DNA of 64,000 nt. Source: Platycnemis pennipes. Taxonomy: Eukaryota > Arthropoda > Insecta > Odonata > Platycnemididae. This document shows positions 12,111 to 24,004 of the stretch, piece by piece. Position numbers and translations under genes: made by a program. Under the pieces are notes generated by a model. The model was not told the origin of the DNA and did not search any database. It saw nothing but the letters and a program-made list of their open reading frames with translations. Location: assembly GCA_933228895.1 (NCBI GenBank), contig OW121850.1, positions 31,009,773 to 31,073,772 on the forward strand, given 5' to 3'. Numbering within the stretch: the stretch's first letter is position 1; the number at the start of each line of letters is the position of its first letter.

Positions 12111-12643
12111 ATGGGGTCGTTTACCAAAATTTTTTTATTGCCGAATCTGATAGAGTTTGTAAAATAAAAAGACCCGTATTTTTCCATTTTCTGATCCGTC
12201 AATTATTTCTCGAGTTATAAGCGGCGAAAAACTGATGTTTTCAACCCTTTCGGAAAAGTGGGCGTGGTGCAACCTCTGACGTATATCGACTTCGTCCAGT
12301 CACAACTGAGCCCGCGAAGCTACTTCGCCTTATCGCAAAGGGGGGGACACAGCTGGCTCTGCCAATCAGAGCAGTTACGACAGCATCTGTGCGATTCCTT
12401 CCGAGAACCCCCCTCCACTCCCTCCGCTTCCCTAAGAGCAGTCAAGGACAGGAGGAAAATGACGTCAGTGTTATCACAGCAGCTTTTTCGGTGGGCGTCA
12501 CCTTTTGCTTATTTCAATTTTTGATTTATGAGTGAATGGTTGTGATTAGAAGATTAATTTTTTCACTAAATTTCTTTTTTTCATTTCCATCTAACAATTT
12601 CGTGTACAAAATTGCGATTTTGGTTCCGAGTAAACGCCCCCAT
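12111..12643 (+). mobile_element. Family A non-autonomous TIR element, copy 1
   Basis: This is a ~533 bp unit found six times in the window. Its ends are inverted: ATGGGGTCGTTTACC at the left, and a right end whose complement reads ATGGGGGCGTTTACTC. It encodes no transposase, so it behaves like a MITE; the superfamily is unknown. No convincing target-site duplication is visible at any copy. Inside it are the palindromic CRE TGACGTCA (about 12461), a CCAAT-type box, and a GGGCGTGG box next to 'TGCAACCTCTGACGTATATC'. The frame at 12258-12524 begins MGVVQPLTYIDF. That start recurs in copies 2 and 4 only because the element is repeated. Confidence 0.85.
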
Positions 12644-13210
12644 TCCGTTTATTTACGATGACGAGTCGGGCGCCTGCCACGGACGCGTTACCTTGTGGAA
12701 CGGTAAGAGGTCCGGCCGCTTCCTCTTTCCCATTTACGATTTTCCTTTTTTTCGTATTCCCTCTGAAGGAAGATAGGAGCTCACCTTTAGCAGATTTCCA
12801 CGTACAAAATAAAAAGTCTTGAGGGGGTAGAGAGAGTGGGGAAAGAAGCGCTAGAGAGTAAGAAGAGGGATAGTGGGAGTGGGGACGGGATCCTTTTGTG
12901 TCATTTCCATGCGCCTAACAGATGTTCATCTTCTTCCCTTTTCCCCCTTTCCCCAGAGCACCCACTCGCATTTCTTTCGTCTCTTCTCTCCTTCCCCCTC
13001 CTCTCCCCGACCAAACCCCCTCCCCCCTCCTTCACACTCCATTCCAACCTTTCCATTAATTCTCTCTTCTTTCGAACTCGGGACGCGTCTTTTCTTTGCA
13101 TAACTGAGCCCGGGAGAGATGGTGGGATTCATGAGATCGTATTAAAACTCACAAGGGAGTGAGGAAAAAGAGAGGAAAACTCCTTCTGAGACGTTTACCG
13201 GTACGGTCAC
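12644..13210. other. GC-rich then pyrimidine-rich spacer
   Basis: 12655-12720 is CpG-rich. 12930-13070 is a CT-rich tract that opens overlapping low-complexity frames on both strands. No gene is supported. Confidence 0.4.
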
Positions 13211-13228
13211 TTTTTTTTTTTTTTTTTT
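13211..13228 (+). repeat. Poly(T) tract (18 T)
   Basis: An uninterrupted run of 18 T. It could be the reverse complement of a retroposed poly(A) tail, but I see no recognisable retrogene on its right. Confidence 0.8.
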
Positions 13229-14100
13229 GCTGAGGAAATATGCTGACGAAGCTCCCGCTGTTTGCCCATCAGAGCTTCGGGAAAGTTATCGGCAGATGTG
13301 CGCTTCCAAATGTTTTGCTTTCTTAGTCGTTACTAGGTATTTTTATTTACGCTTTTTTATAAAATCATTAATATTTCACCAAAAACAACTTTTGGTGTGG
13401 TTTATCGATCAATCGATTGAAGTCGGTTAGAGCTGTTATTTGAAATAATTGTGAAAAGCAATTTTTCATTTGATTATATTTTTGCGTTGCTTTGAGTTTC
13501 TTTGGTACGAATATTTGTATACCCTGTGCACAATTTTAAGAAGTTTCTTGATTTATTTCGATGATCCCTGTATTTCTCTAAATAAATTCGTATTAATCTT
13601 ACCTATGTTAGCTTTAGTAAGTACTGGTGTATGAAATAGCCTATATCTGCTATATATCTCAAAGCAAATGAGAATTAGCATTAAGAAATTCACATTCGTT
13701 TTAGCATGCAAACCCTTTTTTGAGCAGTTTCTTAGTTTTTTAAGTAATGTATTATTGAAAGGTACATGTAAAAAATTGGAACCTCAGTAATGAAATATGA
13801 ATTATTTTGCCTTTTAAGATTGAATTAAAGAGAGTTTGAGTACTTAGATATTAGAAAATTGTGGTATTATTTACGTGTATAGTATCCAAATTAGCATTAT
13901 TGCGAACTCATGTGTTCAAGATGCTTAGAAGGAGCCATTCCTTTCAGAGTTGGAGAGTTGTCTCATGGAGACCGTTCCAAATATTCTTCTTACAATTTGA
14001 CCTAATGCTAGGAGGAATTTATAATGGAATCCCTTTTTGATATTAACATTTTGTTCAGAGATTTCCCACTCTCTCCTTAATCTTCCTTTCACCATATTGC
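13229..14100. other. Unannotated AT-rich spacer
   Basis: Nothing recognised beyond short frames. Confidence 0.4.
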
Positions 14101-14345
14101 AGGGCCTCCATAAGGCCTCGTTTTTATCCCCAGAATTCCCTTTCCGGTTTTGGCTTGTATTCCAGTTTTCTTCCGCTTTCCGTCTCTTCCATCCCCCCTC
14201 GTCCCTCCCTCCCCTCCCTCATGCCCTCCCCATCCCCGCGAAGAGGGTGGCGTTTAGGGTTGCGTGCGGGTGAACTCGTCACCTCTCCTCTTTTTCCCCC
14301 CACCGGCCACTCAGCCCTTTCTTTCATCGCTGGCCAAAGTGGAGG
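14101..14345. other. C/T-rich GC island
   Basis: 14185-14240 is a CCCTCC-type tract (minus-strand G-quadruplex potential), followed by a CpG-rich stretch. Overlapping frames on both strands are compositional. Confidence 0.5.
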
Positions 14346-15145
14346 AAGAGTGAATAGCTACGACTTAGTACGTCTGTTACGACACGGTGATCTCAAAGCA
14401 AAGGGAAACTGCTTTCGGGTTTTGAGGTTTGCGTGGGATTGGTTTTCTGGCGAGCCTTTTGACTTGATGGATGGGACTTGATGGTTGCTGGGATGATGGA
14501 ATGGTTTCGTACTCTGGCCTCTGTTCCTAGCAAAGCGGGGAAATAGTTTCCTTGTCCTTGCGAGCGTTTAGAGGGACACGTTTCCCTCCATCATTTTTCT
14601 ATTTATATACTTGCATTTAGGTTTTTGGTGGAAGGCATTGAAAAACATTCTCTAAATGAGTATTAATAATGGATTTCCTTGGGTAGGAATGAAGTTTGTG
14701 GAAGCTAAAAATAATTTAAATGTATTCTCAGTGCTATAAAAAATGGGGAATATCGAGCTACCCTTCATTATGCTACTTCAAGAATAAGGTCGGGTTGGTT
14801 TTTTTAAATTTATATCAGCCCCATAACATTAAATGAAATATATACTTTTTTGAGTGCCATCCATTCTATAGTTATCTCGAATGCATGCTCAGCATTTTCC
14901 CCAGGGAATTAGACTCTCCTTTATACATGTATACCTATCAAGTCGGTTCGCCGAGTAATATTTGCTAGTAGATGAAGGATATAGTAGGTGAAAACCACTA
15001 ACAGATTTTGTTTTGATAATTTCAGACACCATTTTTGGCGAAAATGTCTCCGTGTATTGATTTGTAATAGTACACAAAGAATGTTTAAACTCCAAAAAAA
15101 ATTAATTAGAAAGAAAGACAACCCATAAATTTTTCACGAAATGTA
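14346..15145. other. Unannotated spacer
   Basis: No gene or repeat is recognised. It ends at the divergent hammerhead-like pair. Confidence 0.4.
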
Positions 15146-15246
15146 TTGAAACACTAAACCCTACTGGTTTCGACACTCTCGCTTCCTTATCAAGAATACC
15201 TTTGATAACACGAGAGTGGTGAACCCGGTAGGGTTTAGTATTTCAA
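15146..15246. mobile_element. Back-to-back pair of Penelope-like/hammerhead-like termini
   Basis: Two ~48 bp arms are inverted around a ~6 bp centre near 15196. Each arm, read outward, has the order TTGATAA, then CGAGAGTG, then GAA(A/C)CC(A/C)(G)GT, then AGGGTTTAGT(A/G)TTTCAA. The order resembles a minimal type-I hammerhead core (CTGATGA, stem II, GAAAC, short stem III ending in a cleavable NUH), which Penelope-like elements and retrozymes are known to carry at their termini. Both cores are degraded: the CTGATGA box reads TTGATAA, and in the right arm GAAAC reads GAACC. No Penelope reverse transcriptase or GIY-YIG domain is visible nearby. It may instead be an unrelated palindromic element. 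Confidence 0.5.
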
Positions 15247-18200
15247 CAAATGTGCCAAATACATTGTTTACGTTTTTTTCCAGTATGTCTCTTTTTTACT
15301 TAGTATCGCCTGACTCAATTCAATTTAAAATTAATTATGTTTGGTCTTTTCAATCGTGATAGACGTAACTACCGCAGAGTGTGGAATGACTTACGACTTT
15401 CATTTTGCCGAACCCTGAGTGGGCGCCAATTAAATGAGAATTTAAAATGATGTGATAGCTCGGAACCACCCATTTTTTGTGAACTTGCGAAAATATATAT
15501 ACGTATTGATTTTCAAATTTTACTGAGCTGTTTCTTTCACTCTCGGCCTCCTTACCTCCCACACAAATTATTTCTCTCTTTAGCTTCGTGTCTGTTTGCA
15601 ACCTACAGGACTTAGAAAAGTGTATCATCTCCTAGTGTACATTATTGGTTCTGAGCCTTTTCAGCTGCTGATACCCCTAAGTTCCCAAAATCTGTTCTTG
15701 CTTCTCCTCGCAAAATATCGAACTGTTTTTCACTTTTTAGATGAAAAACTGAGCCTACTGTGCTAAAGGGAATCCTTAATCTATTTCTTTTAAATAATGG
15801 TTTGCAATTATAACATGCCTTTGCTGAAAAACTATCTCCACCGTTTGGTTTATAAGGGGTTCAATTATGTTTAATTTTCCCAAATATGTATATGTATATA
15901 AAATTTAATTCTTGTCAAGGCTTTGTATTGAGAAACATATTTTTTTAAATTCAGTGTGCTAAAAACTAATCAGTTTCTTTTTCAATTGTTTGCTGTTAAT
16001 TAATAATATAATAATAATAACAGCAATATTTTATCCTTCCATACATAAAGAATTTACATGTTCAAAGCTCGCGAGCTATCTGCAAAAACTTGCTATCAAG
16101 AATTTGCATTATTTATTAGTATTGCATGGAAGTGTAGACAGCCTATTGTTAGCTTAAGGAGCTACTGATATGATGGATGTGCAATGGAACAGCAACAGCG
16201 AGGTGTAGAAATTATTATGATATGTCCTTTTTATCACTAAAGCCTGCTAATTATACCGGGTAACCATACCAAACAAAAAAAGGAATTTTTTTGTCGAATC
16301 ATTGACTGCTGCAAATTTTTTTCATGAAGGAGAGTTTTGTGTAATGGCGTAAGTGTTATAACATTTATCTAGTTCCCAAAATTGTACATTAGTCGTTAAC
16401 ATGATTTTCTTATTTATCACAAAGTTAACGAATTATTTTCCTCCTCGGGATGTAATTTGACGTGATTGATCGACCCTGACAGCAGGGATTTTTTAAAAAA
16501 GTTTTTGAAGCGTGGACCAAATGAGAGGGGTCAATAGAATTTCGGCATTAGTGTCCATCAAAATGTATCAAATGAGTGACAATGAAATAAACGTTGGGTG
16601 GAACAAGACTGGGTGAAAACGTCAATTGAAGGTCACCGCCGCTACAGAGTGGAACTCCCAAGGAAGAGGAGGGGGTTTCTTGAGAAGATCGCCCCTGGGG
16701 ATCACGACGGAGGGGTCGTCAACTTTTGATCTTGCCACAGCCACTTAAGAGCCTCTCTCTCCCCCCTCCCTTCATTTCATTGGCTCGACAGTAAAAACGA
16801 AACTGGCCCGGGCCTTGGTTTTGCGGACAATTCATTTCTTTTGCCGTTTTCCTGACAGCACATCCAACTGTCTCTCCCTTTCTCTTCCCCAAAATCCGAT
16901 TGCTCTCGCGGAAGGACGGGACGAAATGTCATTGACAAGGATGAATTTTCGCATCGACTGCGTTTCAGTCTCTCTTTTTTTTAGCTCTTTGATGGATTTC
17001 CTGGTATTTTTTTTTCTGGTGCCTTTGCACTTTCGCCACAGAGATCAAATCAAAGCTCACGGTCACTCATTTAGTTAGGAAGTACATCAAGTAATTTTGC
17101 GGGAGGCCAAGTTTTTTTTAAAACTTTATTTGCTGTAAAAAATTCATTGCTGTTATAAGGTTGTAAAATAATAGTCCTATTGCAAGATGATAATAATTCC
17201 CTTCGAAAAAATGTGTTTGCTTCTCTATTATTGTCTCATTTAGCCCCTCGTAGGACCTGAAAAATACGAACGTGTCATCTTCTAGGGCATGAATTATCGT
17301 TCCTTTTAGCATTATTAGTTGAATTCACTTTTCAATGCTTCTTCGTACGTCCAAACCCCCAAAAATTTTATTTCAAATTATCATTTTGAGAATGATATAG
17401 TGGGGCTAGGATAGGCAGAGTATTAGAAGGCAGCCATCACTCGATTCAAAGATAAGTACATTGTAATAACAATAGCTAAGTGTTTATAATGTTTTCCAAC
17501 TCCTCCCTTCGTAGTCCTCTGGCCCCTGTAGTGTTTTCCATTCAGAAATAGTGTACTGATTCAATTTTCTTTCATCCAAGATATTTTCTTCCTTTCGCGA
17601 TTCCTAACCTTGGAGATCTTGGCGATTAATATTAACAACGATTGGTATGCTACAGGATCGCATTATCAGCCAGTTCACAATTTTCTTGGGTGAAAGAGTA
17701 CAGGCTATGTATGTATGTTACAGTAATCCTCTCAGGTATCTATAGCTATACTATTTCTGCCATTTTTTATTATTTTTAGTTGAGCTAAAATTGACTCTGC
17801 ATCCTCGATATCATTAAATAGGCGAAAACTATGAGCATCCGATAAGAACTGGTAAACATTCGTCACTTTCAGGAAATTTCACCTTGTCCTATCTATCTAT
17901 TGATCTATGAGTTGTATTCTTCCCAATACTATATTCATTATCTTGAGATGTATGCTTTCATTACAATTACTGGATTAACTTCTCCTCACTGGCGCCTCGT
18001 GTAATTTAACGATTCCTCTCTCTTCTCCTCGTGAGGTATAGCACCTGTCTAAATCTCATATTATAGCCATTATGAAATTACTTTTTACCTAGAATTCATT
18101 CCGGGTGCACCCGCCTTGATTTGTATTGGTTTTTGTGCCAAAATGGTCTCAACATTTTTCCGAAAATATTCAACTGTCGACAAAACGGCAATCTTTTGCT

Positions 18201-18865
18201 GTCTACAAGTGACGCTCATGGGTGCGGGAGATTTGTGGTGAATTTGGTGAAAGGTAGGAATCGGAGGCAGATGAGTCGGCAAAACTCCTTCCATTATAAT
18301 TTACGACCTCCGTTTTCATGACCTATGCAGGAAGAGTTTGAATTGCCCCCAGCGGTGCTGAGACTCCGGAGGCGAACAGTTGCTCACGAATGGCCATAAA
18401 AATGGTTACCTAGGCCGGAATCGTGTTCTCCATTCCATCTGGAGTGGTGTAGTATTTGATTTTCTCCTAGCTTGTAAGGGCTAGAAAATGTTTCCTCGAC
18501 TTCCTTATTCTTAAGCATAGTGTCTGCGTGGTATAAACAGCACTACATTTTTATGTGGCCATTAGAAAATATGGTAAACACGCGTTATTGAAATTGTTTT
18601 TTGCATTGCATGTGCAGAAATACTCATTTTTCCTCTGATCTAATTCAGCATCGGGAGCAGTTGTGGTTAGAATATCACTCCAAAATGTAATGTTTTTAAC
18701 CCTTTTAAAGTTACAATATGCCTCAAAATTTCAATGAGGAGAGAATTTAGAACTCACGTCAGTTGTTATACAGTCAGGACTGGAATGATTTACCTCATTT
18801 GAACTAAGTAGGTATTCCTTGGACTGTGATGAACGATTTATTTTAATAATTTTAACGAACTTGGT
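15247..18865. other. Unannotated, mostly AT-rich spacer
   Basis: Holds an AT trinucleotide run near 16003-16022 and a moderately GC-rich patch at 16620-16930. I see no exon, RNA gene or known repeat in these 3.6 kb. Confidence 0.4.
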
Positions 18866-19491
18866 TGAAATACTAGTTTATAAAATTAGAGCCATCATGC
18901 ACTGAAAGGATGTTTCAGGAGGGCAAAAGGTTGAAATACCAACTGTTTGCGACAATAATTCTGAATTAGTTTTTTTAGATCTTTCTTGCTGGAAAATAAT
19001 GCCGTTTACGTAATTCAAAAGGACATTCTTAAGAGGATATTACACTTAAGGTTACAAGGAGGTTAATAGGACATTATGACAATTACGTTTGATAGTAGGC
19101 TGCAAGAAATCAAGTGCTACATTTCTAGGCATTGTGTACGGGCACATTGCTGTACATAATTGAAATTGAAATTCATTTTCGTCACGTCAATTTCAATTAT
19201 GTACAGCAATGTGCCCGTACACAATGCCTAGAAATGTAGCATTTGAGTTCTTGCAGCCTACTATCAAACGTAATTGTCATAATGTCCTCTTAACCTCCTT
19301 GTAACCTTAAGTGTAATATCCTCTTAAGAATGTCCTTTTGAATTACGTAAACGGCATTATTTTCCAGCAAGAAAGATTTAAAAAAAACTAATTCAGAATT
19401 ATTGTCGCAAACAGTTGGTATTTCAACCTTTTGCCCTCCTGAAACATCCTTTCAGTGCATGACGGCTCTAATGTTATAAACGAGTATTTCA
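18866..19491. repeat. Long near-perfect palindrome (two ~304 bp arms, 17 bp loop)
   Basis: The left arm (18866-19169) and right arm (19187-19491) are reverse complements with only about seven mismatches that I count, roughly 98% identity. The loop is 19170-19186. The arms share no family with other repeats in the window, have no coding frame of note, and lack an evident target-site duplication (flanks TTGGT and GGGGA differ). A transcript from either strand would fold into a ~300 bp hairpin. Options are a foldback transposon, a recent inverted duplication, a hairpin-RNA locus, or an assembly artefact from a turned-around read. Confidence 0.9.
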
Positions 19492-21030
19492 GGGGAGGTG
19501 AGAGTGGCAAATTAAGTATTGGTAGGTTTGTGTGGAACCTAGTGTTGGGATTCACATATACCTACTCTTGACGAAAGGAACCAACAGGTTTTTCTTCACG
19601 GTAAAACGGTTGAAGATATTTATTATTTTTTCCTTTTGCTGAAAATGTGAGTCTTGACAGTGATATTTATTGGCCGTGAACATTCATAGATGCTCGGGTG
19701 CACTGCATGGTTTCTTGCCACTATTTCAGCCTCCCGACATTTTGGTAGGTCTAGTGAGTTTATCGCTCCATGATACACCGGAATAGGGTTTTTTTGGAGG
19801 TCAAGAGGGTGGAACACGACTGCTAGACAGCGTCATGGTGTTGTAAAATGAGACGCTTAGCAGTTGGAAGTTTGAGCTTATGTTTCTTTTTGTCCCAGCT
19901 TTATGAGTTGTCGCTCAACTTTTCAATGACCTCAGAAAAAAAATACAAAAATTCGTCCGGCGATGTCAGCAACGCCTTGACTCCAGCATGTTAACTGCAG
20001 CGTCCTTTTGGGAAACACAAAAAAAGCCGAACAGCGCTCATTTACGGTTGCTGGCGTCACATCTCTAGCGTCAACGGCAGGACTCATTTGTAAGATCAGT
20101 CTCTCCTCAGTTTGGAATATTCTTTTCTTCTTTGAGTCGAGGGCAATGAAACGATGACTTTGTTGCGTACTTTCTAAAATTTCTAATTTTTTCCGTAAAT
20201 CACCTCTATTGCGTGGGAATATCAATAGGCATTCGCAATTCGCATTATTAATCCTACCGACGACCTCAGTAAGATCTTCTGGTACCTATTTTGTGCCTAA
20301 ACCGGAGTTCCCTAACACAACTTAAAAACTTCATTTTCCACAGGAATGCTATCTACTGGTAACAATATCGGTATCCTCTTATTCTCACGTCTCATTTCGT
20401 TAATTATAACCTTAAAATATTAAGTTTGCACTACATTATTCCATCCGTGTCATTATTTGTTTTGATTCCGTGGCTTACATCAACTAAAAAGATGCCCGTA
20501 TCGTAAGAGAGAATGACATTGATGTGTTCTAATGATTTTTTATGAGATAGGAGTAAATAGAACATATAATTCAGAATATCAGGCCCAAAGTTTTTATGAA
20601 TTTTCTCAATACCTGCCCTGTTGCCAAATATTACAATCACTATGCATAAAAATAATTTTGAATCTTATATTGTTGAGAGACAATAATTTAGGGCATCGTT
20701 AATAAGAGGCAAAATCATGCGTTTGTGAGAAAAGAAGCCTGGTGCACTAGGTAATTGTTCTGCTGGTTGATTGGATATCGACGCAGAGATGAACCCACGT
20801 TGCACAATGTTTTCTTGCTTGCGAGACGGCACATGAGAAGCCCAACTCGGCCGTAATTCAAACGAATCCACTAATCCGGTGTAAATATCATCCAATAAAG
20901 AGCCCGTTATTTTCCGTTTACGATAATGCTCCAGCCGAAGTTTAGTATTTCTGTATTTATTCATGCGTGGAATTATAAAAAAAATAATACAATGTAGCCC
21001 TTCCAAAATGCCTCTCTCGGACGATTTCCG
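19492..21030. other. Unannotated spacer
   Basis: Nothing recognised. The 155-codon minus frame at 20665-21132 has no family resemblance I can see and spans an AT-rich to GC-rich boundary. Confidence 0.4.
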
Positions 21031-21310
21031 CAGACCGTATCTGAGGGAGATTTGGAATCTCCAAATTGAAAAGAGGGAGCCGGGATGACGGGCAGACTTT
21101 TCGGTTGGTTTAACGAGCCGCGTTTCTTCCAAGGAGCGGATCCTTCAAAAGAGCGGAGACAGGGACGACCAAAGAAAGAGACGGTGGTGCGCCTCTCCTC
21201 CCTCTCCTTCTGTACCCTTTGGCGAGCGACTCCTCTTCCTCGTACTTCCTCGGGAGTCTTTTCGGTGGAAATAAATAAAATCCGAAGTGCACTCACCGTC
21301 GTTTCATTTA
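21031..21310. other. GC-rich island
   Basis: Raised GC with overlapping open frames on both strands (60-107 codons). No motif suggests a protein. Confidence 0.4.
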
Positions 21311-21663
21311 CATGCTGCCCTATGAGCCTCTAGGATGTGTGGGAAAGGAGCGGTAGGTCATCAGCTACGAAAATGATATTGTGTCGCAAAAGAAAGAATA
21401 TTTGCAGATATGAAAAGGGAAAGAAAAAAAAACAATGTAAGATATTTATTGAGTGCTACCCGTAATTTTTTCTAATTAATCAAAAATGTTTGATTTTTAG
21501 GCGTGTATCTTGCGTGGAATAAAAGAAATTCTTGTGTGTATTGGAAAGACAATCATTCCCTCGTAATTAGTCACTTCTATCTTGCTGAAGTGTCGGAATA
21601 CGTCTGTAATGTCAGTTACGAAATCATGTGATTTTTAACTTTGATGTGGTGACATCAAAATTT

Positions 21664-21850
21664 CTGTTATCTAGGGCTTCCCAACTTCCCGTAAGATGAC
21701 ACCTTCCGTCTGTTTATAAACATTTTTAAGATAACGCACTGCTTTCATTTGGCTCTTATTTGGTTCCCGAATTAAGTCTTTATTCGTTGGATTCCAAATG
21801 CCCGAGAGGTACTCCATGTTAGGCTTTACCACTGATGTATGTATAAGCAC
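21664..21850 (-). mobile_element. LINE G fragment (ORF2 C-terminal region)
   Basis: The minus strand reads PNMEYLSGIWNPTNKDLI followed by a K/R-rich 'VRYLKNVY' segment. This matches the conserved 'R-P-x-L-E-Y-x-x-x-x-W-(D/N)-P' motif found after the reverse transcriptase in jockey/CR1-type LINEs. It differs from families D, E and F in this window, so it is a separate lineage. No 5' or 3' end is identifiable. Confidence 0.6.
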
Positions 21851-21854
21851 TCTC

Positions 21855-21937
21855 TTTTACTTTTACACTCCAAAACTTCTACTTCTACTTGTACAAAATA
21901 TCCTGCAAGCCACCTCAAGGGTATGTGGCAGGAAATG
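21855..21937 (-). mobile_element. LINE F 3'-end fragment
   Basis: On minus it reads 'CTGCCACATACCCTTGAGG' then 'TGGCTTGCAGGATATTTTGT' then GTAGAAGTAGAAG. This mirrors the 3' end of the plus-strand LINE F copy at 46725-46778. It is joined directly to the LINE G fragment, so two LINE pieces are fused here. Confidence 0.6.
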
Positions 21938-22299
21938 AATTATCACGAGGTATATATTATGAATCAGAGAGAGAATTCTTACTAACAACGCAGGCATGCA
22001 AAAAGAAATACTACCCCGTTCAGATATTGCTTACACGAAACAAATAGTTATAATACTACCAGCCCGAAGAAAATATTAAGCATGCAGTTATGAGACACGT
22101 AATATGTTAGTAATAAATGACAATGCATTGCTAGTTAATGCAAAATAATAAAATAGTTTTTGATTAGTCAGTCAGTCAATTTCTGTAAATAAATACATTT
22201 AAATTATGAACCCAAGTTTCCTAGAGCGCGTGTATTTTATAAAATATATTCTAGTCACTTAAATGCTGTCTCATAAATATTTCGAGTGTAATTCCTTTT
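21938..22299. other. Unannotated AT-rich spacer
   Basis: Nothing recognised. Confidence 0.4.
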
Positions 22300-23110
22300 A
22301 TCTTTGTCCGTTGCTTCCTATTTGTGTTTGTGTGAGTGTGTGTCGGTCGGTCGGGGAGCAGATGAAGGATATCTCCTCCTCTCGAATGCTGACAATGAGA
22401 AGAGCGGAAGGAGGAGGACGAGGCGTCCCTCTCTTCCTTATCACGCGCCGGAGATTTCATTTTTACGCTCCCACTTTGATCTCTCTTCTCGACGCCCCGA
22501 GAGCAGAAAGCCCGGCCCTTCCCCCCCACCCTGCACCGCGGATGTGTAAGGGGGGTGGCGGCTGTAAGGCCTGGGGGGGGCCCTGAGCGGTGAGGGATGG
22601 ACGCACAAAATGACACGCGTGACTGCATGAAAGGATACCACGTTTCCTCGCCATCATCCTCCTCTCCCTCCTTTCTTGTCACCCGTGGCTGAGCAGCCGT
22701 CTGTTTGCTCCCAAGGCGAATGGGATGGGGGGGAGGCTTTCCCTTTCGCCTTTGGATAAAATTAAAATTTTATACGGCTCCGGTGCTTTCCTCTCCACCC
22801 TCCCGGGCATTTGATCGCGCTAGTTTCATCCCAGTCTGTCCGGCCCGTCCGTCTTTCACACCCCTGCGACGCTGTTACTTCCGGTTATTCACGGATTCAA
22901 ATGCGGTGGTATTCGAGCCGCCATCATGGGGTGTGCTGGGTGTTTTAGTTGTGCCATGTGTGTCGCCGAGTGCGGCGGCCATGTGCTACGGCGAGGGAAA
23001 TGTGGTGGAGGACATTGGGGTGAATCATTCGAAAGGAAATGGCGTAGCGAAGAGGGAACTGGTGGGAGTCTACTTTTACTCGGTATAGCGTCCGTTGCTG
23101 GCGCGTTAGA
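22300..23110. other. Largest GC/CpG-rich island
   Basis: About 800 bp of high GC with many CpG, long C- and G-runs at 22520-22580, and frames open on both strands (up to 143 codons). At 22917 there is a GCCGCCATCATGG match to the core of YY1/Pho-type sites. No frame has recognisable domains. A promoter or unmethylated regulatory island is possible; no TATA box or start can be assigned. Confidence 0.45.
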
Positions 23111-23675
23111 AGTCATTAGTACATTCGACTAGCTGGATTGATCATTGGGATTCAGTAGATTAAAATTATAGTTGGCTAAAATATACCAGCAGGTTTCGAC
23201 ATTCATAGCTAAATTCGATGGAGCCTGGCTCAGCTTTGTGGAATGACCATCGTGAATTAATGTCCTATCCTTTGGTGATCAATTCGAATATTGTTTGAGA
23301 GTAGCAGGTTTGGTTGATATATGCTCCCTATTCTTCACCTTTCTCCGCCTTCATTTTCGTCTCTTCATAGTTTCCGGGTTTTATATATTTCATAATCTGC
23401 TCTACAGATTGAAGTCTTCCCCTTGTTCTTTGAAAACGCATCTGTCCCTCTATTATTATCAGTCGTATTGAATTCGTGCTATAGTAGATGAAAATAATCT
23501 GATAATGTCCTCTATTGGTTGATACTGGTAGTTTTTTTAACCAAATTTGTGAAATTTTCCAGTTATTTTTTACTTTTATTGCATTTTTAAATTTTATTAT
23601 CAATAGAATGGAAGTTTAAATTTATAGGGGTCGTATTGTTTCGTCCAAAACATATTTATTTCCTTTACTTAAGCG
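23111..23675. other. Unannotated spacer
   Basis: Nothing recognised. Confidence 0.4.
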
Positions 23676-23990
23676 ATCACCATCAGTCAATACTTCTAAA
23701 GATTGCGTTGACGTAGTTCTCCACTCGCTTCTCCTATCAACTAACCTCTTCATATTTAGGTACCCAATTTTCTTCTCCTTCACACCTTTCACCGTTTGTT
23801 CTTTTATATCTCATACGAGACCTTCCTTGCCCATTCTTTCCGTTCACCTGCCTTTCCACAATCGTCCATCATGTCACATTAAATTGTCCCACCTTCTTTT
23901 TCAAGTTTTAATAATACTTTTCTTTTCTCCTGCACTTCGTAAGTGCTTCTTCTTTTGACACTCGGTTAATTCATTTTATCTCCCTCAATC
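23676..23990 (-). mobile_element. LINE D 3'-end fragment, copy 2
   Basis: The minus strand translates, with frameshifts, to NGKNGQGRSRMRY, then GVKEKKIGYLNMKRLVDRRSE, then W-R-T-T-S-T-Q-S-L. This is the same C-terminus as the 7290-8350 copy. It stops just before SINE-B copy 2. Inactive. Confidence 0.75.
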
Positions 23991-24004
23991 TTCTGCAGGA
24001 CTCT

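Noticed and set aside
12258..12524. Recurrent frame starting MGVVQPLTYIDF (also near 31885 and 51610)
   Set aside because: It lies inside family-A copies. The frames diverge and break differently between copies, so it is a repeat artefact and not a conserved peptide.
20665..21132. 155-codon minus frame
   Set aside because: No motif or relative recognised, and it straddles an unrelated GC island boundary.
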